A DNA stretch of 64,000 nt, taken from Saprospiraceae bacterium (GTDB lineage: Bacteria > Bacteroidota > Bacteroidia > Chitinophagales > Saprospiraceae). This document shows positions 32,279-41,500 of this stretch, one piece after another. Location of the stretch: contig JALHRR010000014.1 in assembly GCA_022841345.1 (NCBI GenBank), positions 1-64,000 on the forward strand, in the 5' to 3' direction. The translations under genes were made by a program, and so were the position numbers. The notes beneath the pieces were generated by a model. That model searched no databases, was not told the origin of the DNA, and saw only the letters and a program-made list of their open reading frames with translations. The first letter of the stretch is position 1, and each line of letters opens with the position of its first letter.

Positions 32279-34222
32279 ATGATTCTAAAATTTTTACCAA
32301 TATATCTAATATTTTTTTGCAACATATTGATTGCGCAATATTCCATTTCAGGCAAGATCACTGAACAAACACAACCCATAAGTGGAGCTAGGATGACACT
32401 TTTTAATAGTGACACTTCTTATTTTAAGGAAGGTCGAAGTGATAGTAATGGTATGTTCTTGTTTTCAAATCTTCCTGCTGGATCTTTTACAATTGGTGTA
32501 GCCCAATCCAATTATAATTACAATGAATCCAATATCATAATTGATGCATCCATTCAGAATTTTAATGTTACACTTGATAGAGAAACAGAAAAAGGAAAAT
32601 GGGAGGTAATTATAAATTCACCGGAACCACTAGGTGGAACGGATTTAGGAGTACTAATGCCGGATGGAAAAATATATTATTGCCATGATACCAAAGATCC
32701 ATTTTATTTCGATCCCGTGACTAATGATACTTTGAGTGTAATGGGTAGTGATAGTATTCAAGGATGTGTAGGACCTATACTTTTCTCAGACAGTACAGTA
32801 TGGTTTTTTGGTGGTACATTAAGAGAAATATATGGTCCCGGAACAAAAAAAGTAAAAAAATTTGATGTTAGAACGAACAAATGGAAGACACATCAAAATA
32901 TGCTTGATTTCAGATGGTATCCAACTGTTTCACCTCTATCGAATAGTCAAGTTTTAATCCTTGGAGGTGGTGGGATTGATAATCCAATAAGAGTAAAAAC
33001 ATCTGAAATCTATGACCCAAAAAGTGGCAATTCACAACCGACAGGTCAAATTGCCATTGGTAATGAAGTTTCCCCGATTGTGCCTTTACTTAATGGTAAA
33101 ACATTAATGACGCACCGACCGCCGCAATTATTTGATCCAGCCACAAATCAATGGGAATTGGCAGCTGATTTTGTCCAAAGCAATCGCATGAGCAATGGGG
33201 ATCATAGTGATCATGAATTGGTATTGATGCCGGACGGGGATGTATTTGCCTTTGGATATAAACCATTTAATAACACTCCTGGTACATTTGTGGAAAAATA
33301 TGACGTAGATGCAAATAAATGGGAGCTGAAAAGCAGTATTAATCCTGTCAGATCAAGAGCAAAGGCCATAATACTTCCTGATAAAAAAATATTGATTGCA
33401 GGAGGTCAGAAAGAAGATCAAAATGATACAAGCCCGGTAAACCAATGGGGTTACATGAAAAGGTCCGATTTATACGATCCCGAAACCGATACCTGGAGAA
33501 ACCTTGCAGATTTGAATTATTTCAGGGAATATCATTCTATTCTGACTTTAGTACCGGATGGAAGAGTTATAGCAGTGGGAGGCGAAGGCCAACCCGGTAA
33601 TGAACCCGCCCTGAGTATCATTGAAGCTTATAAACCACCTTACCTTTTCAGGGGAGTAAGACCTGAAATAGTGAATCTTAATGCCAATAGATTTTCAAAA
33701 GGTGATGAGCTAACATTTGAAATAGCGAGGACCGATTCCATAACTGGAGTCTTGCTTATGGCAAATGCTGTAAACACGCATTTTATGAATAGCAGCAATA
33801 ATCGCTTTGTCGAGCTGGAATATGAACAAAATGATGGAAAGGTTAAAGCTTTATTGCCTTCGGATTCCCTTATATTATTTGATGGTTTTTATATGTTGTT
33901 TGCCATGGTTGATGATATACCATCAAAAGCTGAAATAATTGTAGTTGACAACCGTTCAGTGATGACATCAAATGTATCGGAATATGAAAAAGAAATTGTG
34001 GTGATATATCCTAATCCGTGTAAAGACATTGTCTATTTCAAATCAGAAAACCCAATCGTAGGAATCACAATCAGTGACATAAATGGGCGTATAGTATTGA
34101 CAAAACGAGATAAAAATATTGAATCAGTAAATCTTGGAGAGTATCCATCCGGTATGTATTATATTGAAATTTTGTACAAAAACAGTAAAGTCAATATTCA
34201 AAAAATATATAAAATTAAATAA
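32279..34222 (+). CDS. T9SS-secreted copper-radical-oxidase-like (glyoxal/galactose oxidase) protein
   Basis: 647 residues. Signal peptide (1-19), carboxypeptidase-like Ig domain (21-100), Kelch-type propeller (about 105-450), DUF1929-like C-terminal domain (about 452-555, with YKPPYLFRGVRPEI), and a T9SS tail (VIYPNPCKD...). All residues expected for the mononuclear copper-radical site appear in order: Cys163 (QGCVG), Tyr214 (RWYPT), Tyr418-His419 (EYHS) and His501 (NTHFMN). In fungal glyoxal and galactose oxidases the corresponding Cys-Tyr pair is cross-linked. Oxidation of aldehydes or alcohols to yield H2O2 at the cell surface is inferred. Located between copper genes. Confidence 0.8.
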   Translation: MILKFLPIYLIFFCNILIAQYSISGKITEQTQPISGARMTLFNSDTSYFKEGRSDSNGMFLFSNLPAGSFTIGVAQSNYNYNESNIIIDASIQNFNVTLDRETEKGKWEVIINSPEPLGGTDLGVLMPDGKIYYCHDTKDPFYFDPVTNDTLSVMGSDSIQGCVGPILFSDSTVWFFGGTLREIYGPGTKKVKKFDVRTNKWKTHQNMLDFRWYPTVSPLSNSQVLILGGGGIDNPIRVKTSEIYDPKSGNSQPTGQIAIGNEVSPIVPLLNGKTLMTHRPPQLFDPATNQWELAADFVQSNRMSNGDHSDHELVLMPDGDVFAFGYKPFNNTPGTFVEKYDVDANKWELKSSINPVRSRAKAIILPDKKILIAGGQKEDQNDTSPVNQWGYMKRSDLYDPETDTWRNLADLNYFREYHSILTLVPDGRVIAVGGEGQPGNEPALSIIEAYKPPYLFRGVRPEIVNLNANRFSKGDELTFEIARTDSITGVLLMANAVNTHFMNSSNNRFVELEYEQNDGKVKALLPSDSLILFDGFYMLFAMVDDIPSKAEIIVVDNRSVMTSNVSEYEKEIVVIYPNPCKDIVYFKSENPIVGITISDINGRIVLTKRDKNIESVNLGEYPSGMYYIEILYKNSKVNIQKIYKIK

Positions 34223-34538
34223 TCACAATGGATCAAAATAAAGCAGCTCCTTTTAATAAGTCTTTTATGATAATATTGGTATCGAGTTGAACTCCCAGAA
34301 TTCAACTTTCTGTTTAATTTTTAGAAATAAATAGAAGTTCTTAGCTAAGCTGTCATAGTATAAACGTAAGTCAACTAGTGATTCTAAATATTATAACTCT
34401 ACTCCAAAATTCCACAATAACAGTATCTCATAACTTTCCGATCTTTGTTTTATAACTGATAAAAGATTCAAGTAAGACACATTAGTAATTTGGGTTCATT
34501 CTAATTAATCATTCTTCTACATTATATAAATTTATATT
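34223..34538. other. Intergenic region
   Basis: No gene supported. AGTTGAA (34285-34291) and TTCAACT (34301-34307) form a short hairpin that may end the preceding transcript. A 20-codon frame from 34229 is likely chance. Confidence 0.35.
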
Positions 34539-35099
34539 ATGAAAAACAAGTTGTTCATTCTATTTCTTCTTGCCGGTTCATTTCATGGCTTAGCACAACA
34601 TGAACACCATAACCCGCCTGCCAAAACGGATAGCAGCAAACCTAAAAGTCCACGTGCCAGCAATATGGCAATGATTGGCAGCAATCATGTTCACATAGAC
34701 TACGGCTCACCAAGCGTCCGTGGACGTGTTATTTGGAATGGTTTAGTAGCATATGGGCAAGTCTGGGCAACAGGGGCACATAGTGCCACCTGGATTGAAT
34801 TTTCAAAAGATGTGATGATTAATAAACAACGTATTAGTAAAGGTAAATATGGCCTGTTTACCATTCCTGATGAAAATGAATGGACTCTTATTTTAAGCAA
34901 AGATTGGGATATGCACCTCGCAGATGACTATAATCCCAAGAATGATGTCCTCAGATTAAAAATCATTCCTAAAATGACTAAAAATTTGGTTGAAGCCCTG
35001 CAATTCAAAGTGGTGGATACCGGAAAAGGTCGCGGTAGAATTGACTTTAATTGGGAATATGTAGGCTTATCGTTTGATTTTGAAAATGCAGGTAAATGA
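34539..35099 (+). CDS. DUF2911 domain protein with His-rich start
   Basis: 186 residues. Signal peptide ending GLAQ followed directly by HEHHNPP, a short His cluster, then DUF2911 (about 40-175) with IDYGSPSVRGRVIWNGLVAYGQVWATGAHSATWIEF and KGKYGLFTIPDENEWTLIL. Paralogue of 27583-28437 without the helical C-terminus. It overlaps the CopB-type ATPase gene by 4 bp, so the two are translated together. The His cluster suggests metal binding in the periplasm. Confidence 0.82.
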   Translation: MKNKLFILFLLAGSFHGLAQHEHHNPPAKTDSSKPKSPRASNMAMIGSNHVHIDYGSPSVRGRVIWNGLVAYGQVWATGAHSATWIEFSKDVMINKQRISKGKYGLFTIPDENEWTLILSKDWDMHLADDYNPKNDVLRLKIIPKMTKNLVEALQFKVVDTGKGRGRIDFNWEYVGLSFDFENAGK

Positions 35100-37213
35100 A
35101 AAAGTACACTTGTCCAATGCACTTGCAGGTGCTGAAAGACGAACCAGGAAACTGTCCTATCTGCGGAATGGATTTAATACTTGTTGGAGATAAAATTGAG
35201 CATGATTCCCATCAACCTCAAAATGATGATTCAAAACCTCATGCAGACCATTCAAAATCAAGTTTTAACAAACATGAAGGACATCATACCAACGACTTTC
35301 TCAAGCGTTTTTGGATAAGTCTAGGTCTCACAATACCCATCCTGCTTTTATCTCACATGATTCAGGAATGGCTGGGTTTCCACATTAGTTTTAAGGGAGA
35401 TAAATATGTGTTAATGCTTTTGGGTACAGCTATTTACCTCTATGGTGGAATGCCTTTTCTAAAAGGAATGATTGGCGAAATTAAATCCAAATCTATCGGA
35501 ATGATGACTTTGGTGGCGCTGGCTATATCTGTTGCATACTTCTATAGCATGGCTGTAGCCCTGGGATTTCCGGGAATGGATTTCTTTTGGGAATTGGCAA
35601 CTTTAATCGTCATTATGCTCTTGGGCCATTGGCTGGAAATGCGTTCTCAAATGTCAGCATCCAAAGCTTTACATTCTTTGGTGGCCTTACTTCCAAATGA
35701 AGTTACTATTGAGCGCAATAGTGAAGCCATCAAAATAATGTTGGATGAGCTGAAGAATGATGATATAATAATTATTAAACCAGGAGAAAAAATTGCAGCA
35801 GATGGATTAATTATTGAAGGATCTTCATCTGTAAATGAAAGTATGCTTACCGGTGAAAGCGTCCCTGTTAAAAAAGAGATTGATGGAAAGGTAATCGCAG
35901 GTTCCATCAATGGTGATGGAGTTTTGAAAATTAAAGCAACCGGAGTAGGTAAAGATAGCTATCTCAATAAGGTAATTAATCTGGTACAAAATGCTCAGGC
36001 AGCAAAATCGAATACACAAAATCTTGCAGACAAAGTGGCCAAATGGCTCACATTTATTGCAATTGTTGTTGGAGTTGGCACTTTTGTCTACTGGTATAGT
36101 GCAAATGGAGATATAGCTTTTGCTCTGGAAAGAATGGTCACTGTAATGGTAACTGCTTGCCCACATGCTTTGGGTGTTGCCATTCCATTGGTTGTGGCAA
36201 TTTCTACAACACTTTCAGCAACAAACGGACTCCTGATCCGCAACCGAACAGCCTTTGAAACTACTAGAAAATTGTCAGTCATTATTTTTGACAAAACAGG
36301 GACACTCACTCAAGGCTCTCATAAACTTCAAAGAACAATCCCATTAACGGAGAAATACCACTCCGATGATATCATTATGTATGCAGCCGCTGTTCAGCAA
36401 AATTCAGAACATCATATTGCAAAAGGTGTGCTCCAAACCCTGAAAGAAAAGAAACTTGAATTATGGAAATCTGACAACTTCCAGCTGATACAAGGAGTGG
36501 GTGTTTCAGGAACTGTTAAAGGAAAAAATGTAGTAGCAGCTGGACCAAATTACTTTAAAGATAAGGGTAGTTTATTACCAGAAATTCCTAAGGAAATCAA
36601 CCAGGATACCGAGACAGTCAACTATTTATTAATTGACGATGAAGTAATTGGAATCATCACTTTAGCTGATGCTATTCGCGAAGGTTCCAGTCAAGCAGTG
36701 ATTGACCTGAAAGCTATGAACATTAAATCATTTCTTTTGACAGGCGATAATGAAAAAATTGCAGGCGCGGTGAGCAGGGAACTAAACATGGATGGTTTTT
36801 TTGCAAATGTATTGCCTCATGAAAAACAAGAGAAAATTAAAGAATTTCAATCTAAAGGTGAGATTGTAGCCATGACAGGTGATGGCGTGAATGATGCACC
36901 GGCTCTGGCTCAGGCTGATGTGGGGATAGCTGTAGGTTCAGGCACCGATGTTGCCGCAGAGACTGCCGATATCATTTTGGTTAACAGCGATCCGGGCGAT
37001 GTTGCAAAACTGATTGACTTCGGGAAAAGGACTTATAAAAAAATGATACAAAACATTGTTTGGGCTGTTGGGTATAATATAATAGCTATTCCACTGGCTG
37101 CAGGATTATTATATCCAAGCTTTGTTCTAAGCCCTGCAATGGGAGCAGTTTTGATGAGCGTGAGCACTATTGTGGTTGCGATCAATGCCAGCCTATTAAA
37201 ACTGAATAATTAA
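35096..37213 (+). CDS. copB: CopB-type copper-exporting P1B ATPase with N-terminal HMBD
   Basis: 705 residues. An HMBD, YTCPMHLQVLKDEPGNCPICGMDLI (4-28), replaces the usual HMA domain and is followed by a His-rich linker (35-64). Then come eight membrane helices, the actuator LTGESVP (251-257), the ion-path motif CPH (355-357) that defines the CopB/P1B-3 group, the phosphorylation site DKTGTLTQ (Asp399), and TGDGVNDAPALAQADVGIAVG. CPH pumps export Cu(I)/Cu(II) or Ag(I) from the cytoplasm. Coupled with the DUF2911 gene. Start fixed by the overlap and the immediate HMBD. Confidence 0.92.
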   Translation: MKKYTCPMHLQVLKDEPGNCPICGMDLILVGDKIEHDSHQPQNDDSKPHADHSKSSFNKHEGHHTNDFLKRFWISLGLTIPILLLSHMIQEWLGFHISFKGDKYVLMLLGTAIYLYGGMPFLKGMIGEIKSKSIGMMTLVALAISVAYFYSMAVALGFPGMDFFWELATLIVIMLLGHWLEMRSQMSASKALHSLVALLPNEVTIERNSEAIKIMLDELKNDDIIIIKPGEKIAADGLIIEGSSSVNESMLTGESVPVKKEIDGKVIAGSINGDGVLKIKATGVGKDSYLNKVINLVQNAQAAKSNTQNLADKVAKWLTFIAIVVGVGTFVYWYSANGDIAFALERMVTVMVTACPHALGVAIPLVVAISTTLSATNGLLIRNRTAFETTRKLSVIIFDKTGTLTQGSHKLQRTIPLTEKYHSDDIIMYAAAVQQNSEHHIAKGVLQTLKEKKLELWKSDNFQLIQGVGVSGTVKGKNVVAAGPNYFKDKGSLLPEIPKEINQDTETVNYLLIDDEVIGIITLADAIREGSSQAVIDLKAMNIKSFLLTGDNEKIAGAVSRELNMDGFFANVLPHEKQEKIKEFQSKGEIVAMTGDGVNDAPALAQADVGIAVGSGTDVAAETADIILVNSDPGDVAKLIDFGKRTYKKMIQNIVWAVGYNIIAIPLAAGLLYPSFVLSPAMGAVLMSVSTIVVAINASLLKLNN

Positions 37214-37362
37214 ATCATCAATTAGAATTTGGCACTTGTATTTTACAGCGTTTTGTAATCCTACTGTCTCCAGAAGGGGTTATACCGGTTTAGTATTTAT
37301 AGGCATTGTATTACATTTTGTTATAGTGGTACTCGACAAAGTAACATCTTGCTAAAAATCAA

Positions 37363-37371
37363 TATTTTTGC
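37363..37371 (+). promoter_or_regulatory. Bacteroidota -7 box
   Basis: TATTTTTGC matches TAnnTTTGC and lies 32 bp upstream of the gene at 37404. Confidence 0.45.
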
Positions 37372-37403
37372 ATGGTAGACCAGAGTCCATTTAATATTAA
37401 AAT

Positions 37404-37919
37404 ATGACTTCCAGAATTGAAAAAATTGTAATTGATTTCAATGGAAAGAAAGTTGAAGCTCGAAAACTCACTGTATCTTCTGTAATTCCTTTAGACATTG
37501 ATTCTGCATGGAGTAAAGTTCAAACTAGTGCTTTATTGAATTTTGTATCAGAGGGCAAAGTTAAGTTTAAACCATCAGGAGGACACTTCCCTCTAATATG
37601 GATACAAGGTGAAACTGTCGAGACTAGAATGTTTATTTATGGTTTTATACCATTTGGCGGACTGCATTCTCTTTATTTTGAGAGGATAGATATGGAAAAT
37701 AAGGTATTGCAAACAAGAGAGTGGGACCAATCTGCAAAAGTCTGGAATCATAAAATATCCTTAAATGAACTCACCAAAAGATTCATAAAATACGAAGATG
37801 AGATAGTTATTTATGGCGGCATTTTGACTTGGTTTATTACATCTTGGGCAAAATCATTTTACATACACAGACAAAAAAGATGGCAATTGATAGCGGCGAA
37901 CCCTTCAATAATTAACTAA
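37404..37919 (+). CDS. SRPBCC-like (START-fold) protein
   Basis: 171 residues without signal peptide. A helix-grip pattern is suggested by AWSKVQTSALLNFVSEGKVKFKP at the front and by WNHKISLNELTKRFIKYEDEIVIYGGILTWFITSWAKSFYIHRQKRW at the end, the long C-terminal helix of the SRPBCC fold. Such proteins bind hydrophobic ligands. Monocistronic with its own promoter in the middle of the metal island; no metal motif, so perhaps an unrelated passenger gene. Confidence 0.6.
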   Translation: MTSRIEKIVIDFNGKKVEARKLTVSSVIPLDIDSAWSKVQTSALLNFVSEGKVKFKPSGGHFPLIWIQGETVETRMFIYGFIPFGGLHSLYFERIDMENKVLQTREWDQSAKVWNHKISLNELTKRFIKYEDEIVIYGGILTWFITSWAKSFYIHRQKRWQLIAANPSIIN

Positions 37920-38099
37920 ATTTTCTCGCCGGTTTAAGCTTCTGTTAGTACAAAAGGATAAAACTGCTATGGTATACTTGTTTTGTACTTTGAAACTTTT
38001 ACTTAGGAATTCCTATTTACAGTTATGTAATTCTTTACATTGTGGTATACAAATCATTTTATTGTCTATTTGTGAATATGTAAGTTGTCTGCTTTTTGC

Positions 38100-38113
38100 A
38101 AGTACTTTGTACT
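38100..38113 (+). promoter_or_regulatory. AAGTAC-TTT-GTACT palindrome (candidate operator)
   Basis: Inverted repeat 27 bp upstream of the DUF6660 start, with an embedded TACTTTG. A second TACTTTG lies at 37986-37992. The site resembles 27082-27100, upstream of another copper operon. Confidence 0.4.
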
Positions 38114-38140
38114 CAGTTTTTAATACCTTTGGTTGAGTTA

Positions 38141-38464
38141 ATGAGATTATTCGCATTCATATTATCACTTTATATTCTGGCACTATCTTTAGTGCCTTGC
38201 TCTGATAATGTAGAACATTTTAATAATCATATTGCAGTCGGACAATCTACAGACCATCCTGATCATGATCATTCGGACCACAGCAATGATACTTGTACGC
38301 CATTTTGTTCATGTGCCTGCTGTGGAACAATTTTTACCATGCCGGCATCTCAGTTTATCAATCCATCAAAACTGAGTATTCCTACAGATTACTTTTTCCA
38401 TTACAGTTTTACTTATTCTTTCGATTTCAACGAAGGAATCTGGGAACCGCCAGCCTTAAGTTAG
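38141..38464 (+). CDS. DUF6660 family protein
   Basis: About 107 residues from ATG 38141, which gives MRLFAFILSLYILALSLVPCSD, a membrane/signal segment typical of the family; an upstream in-frame ATG at 38096 would add 15 residues. A His/Asp-rich linker HPDHDHSDHSNDTCTPFCSCACCGT follows, with Cys residues that could bind copper. DUF6660 proteins commonly precede CusA-type pump genes in Bacteroidota, as here (74 bp). Function not established. Confidence 0.8.
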   Translation: MRLFAFILSLYILALSLVPCSDNVEHFNNHIAVGQSTDHPDHDHSDHSNDTCTPFCSCACCGTIFTMPASQFINPSKLSIPTDYFFHYSFTYSFDFNEGIWEPPALS

Positions 38465-38537
38465 ACATTTTTTAAAGGGATATTTATGCCCTTTCCTTTC
38501 ATTTCCAGGTTTAACTTTTTCATTAAATCACGTATTT

Positions 38538-41500
38538 ATGTTTGATAATATAATCGTTTATTCGGTTAAGAATAAATTTGTTATTGGGCTATTTGTGGCG
38601 GCCCTCATTGTATGGGGTATATTTTCCCTCAAACAATTACCGATAGATGCTGTGCCCGATATTACCAACAATCAGGTACAAATCATTACGATATCACCTA
38701 CCCTAGCAACCCAGGAGGTGGAGCAGTTTATCACTACTCCGATAGAATTGTCTCTTCAAAGTCTTCAACAGACAGAAGAAATACGATCCATATCCCGATT
38801 TGGCTTATCTGTGGTTACAGTAGTATTTGATGAAAGCTATGATATTTATTTAGCCAGGCAATTAGTATCTGAGCGCATAAAAGAAGCCCAGGATGGCATT
38901 CCGGAAGGATTAGGTGTTCCTGAGATGGCGCCACTTTCAACAGGATTGGGCGAAATTTACCAATATGTAGTAAGACCGGAGGAAGGTTTTGAAGACAAGT
39001 TCTCAGAAACAGAGCTGCGGAGTCTTCAGGATTGGGTTGTCAAAAGACAATTACTCGGCATCGAAGGTGTGGCTGAAGTGAACTCCATGGGTGGATTTTT
39101 AAAGCAATATGAAGTAGCAGTAAATCCCAATTTACTTAAATCTCTCGGTATTAGTATTTCAGATATATTCACAGCTTTAGAAAAAAGTAATGAAAATACA
39201 GGTGGAGCCTACATTGAAAAAAACTCCAGCGCCTATTATATCCGCTCAGAAGGATTAGCCAAATCTTTAGATGATATTGGCAATATTGTAGTCAGTGACA
39301 AGGGAAATATTCCTGTTCTGGTCAGAGATGTTGCTACGGTTCAATTTGGCAAAGCGCCCCGATATGGAGCCCTGATAAGAGATGGAAAAGAAGTAGTGGG
39401 AGGTAAGGTTATGATGTTCAAGGGCGCCAACTCTGCCGAAGTAACCGAATTGGTAAAAGAGAAAGTACTTCAAATCCAAAAATCATTACCTGAAGGTGTA
39501 GTCGTTGAGCCATATTTGGTCAGAGACAAACTTGTAAAGACCGCCATAGGTACAGTTACGACTAACCTAATTGAAGGAGGTCTCATTGTCATTTTTATCC
39601 TGGTCTTACTTTTAGGTAATTGGAGAGCAGGATTGATCGTGGCTTCTGTTATTCCACTGGCCATGCTTTTTGCCATATCAATGATGAATTTATTGGGTAT
39701 TTCTGCCAATTTAATGAGTTTGGGAGCTATCGATTTCGGTCTAATTGTAGATGGCGCTGTAATCATTGTAGAAGCCATTGTCCATAGACTACAAGTAAAT
39801 AAAGCTGGTAATTTGCTTACTCAAAATCAAATGGACTCAGAAGTAATCACATCCTCGCAAAAGATAAGAAGCTCAGCTGCTTTCGGAGAGATTATCATTT
39901 TGATGGTGTACATACCGATTTTAGCACTTGTTGGCATTGAAGGGAAAATGTTTAAACCGATGGCACAAACCGTGATGCTGGCAATAGCCGGTGCATTGAT
40001 TCTTTCCTTAACTTATGTACCCATGATGGCTGCTTTAGTTCTTAAGAAAAATGTAAGCAACAAAAGGAATTACTCGGATAAGATTATTGATTTTTTCTAC
40101 AGAGGCTATCGTCCTATCCTGGATGTCGCATTAAGGTTGAAAGTATTATTCGTTGCAATTACAGTGCTTATTTTCTTTATTAGTCTCTTTGTTTTTAATA
40201 GAATGGGCGGTGAGTTTATTCCTACATTGGAAGAAGGAGATTTGGCAATGCAGCATATACTTCCTCCGGGCAGTTCACTTTCGCAAAGTATAGAAACTGC
40301 TCAAATGATTCAAAACAAATTGCTGAAGGATTTTCCTGAAATAGAAGATGTCGTTGCAAACATTGGTTCCGCAGAAATTCCTACAGACCCTATGCCTGTA
40401 GAGATAGCAGATTATGTGATCGTTATGAAATCAAAGTCTGAATGGACTACAGCGTCTAATCGTCTGGATATGTATGAGAAGTTTGAAGAGTCAGTCAAAA
40501 GTATGCCCGGTGTTGGTTTAGAGTTTTCTCAGCCCATACAGCTTCGTTTCAATGAATTGATGACTGGATCCAAAGCGGACATCGCCATTAAATTGTTTGG
40601 AGAGGACCTGGATGTTTTGGTTCAGAATGCCGGTAAAGCAGAAAAAATAATCAGTCAGATAGAAGGAGTTGGAACGGTGAATGTAGAGCAAACTGTAGGT
40701 ATGCCTCAAATCATGGTGCGTTTCAATTACAGCAAGATGGCTCAATATGGTTTACATATTCAGGAAGTCAATCAGGTAATCCGTTCTGCCTTTGCGGGAG
40801 AAAAAGCAGGTATCATTTATGAAGGAGATAAGCGCTTTGATTTGGTAATCAGGTTAAATGAGGAGAATCGGCAAGGCATGCAGGATGTAGAAAACCTTTT
40901 TGTAACGCTCGACAATGGCAGTCAGGTACCTTTAAGCAGCATAGCAACTATCGATTTGATTAATGCTCCTATGCAGGTTTCCAGAGAAAATACCAATAGA
41001 AGAATCGTAATTGGTGTAAATGTTGGTGATACGGATGTAGAGAGTTTAGTAGGAAAAATTCAAGCCGAACTGGATGCAAAAGTTGAATTGCCTACAGGTT
41101 ATTACTTTACCTATGGAGGTCAGTTTGAAAACCTTAAGGCAGCTAACGCCAGGCTATCAGTCGCTGTTCCACTTGCACTTGCCTTGATTTTCATTTTACT
41201 CTTTTTCACTTTTGGATCAATGTCGCAGGCATTATTGATTTTTACGGCGATTCCATTATCAGCTATTGGCGGTATCTGGGCATTACAGCTGAGAGGCTTA
41301 CCATTCAGCATATCTGCAGGAATAGGTTTTATAGCTCTTTTTGGAGTTGCAGTTTTAAATGGAATAGTCTTAATCGGCTATTTCAATCAACTTAAAAATG
41401 AAGGCATGACGGACATAAAAGAACGAATTTTGACCGGAACCCGGGTAAGACTGCGACCCGTAATCATGACTGCAGCTGTTGCCTCACTTGGTTTTTTACC

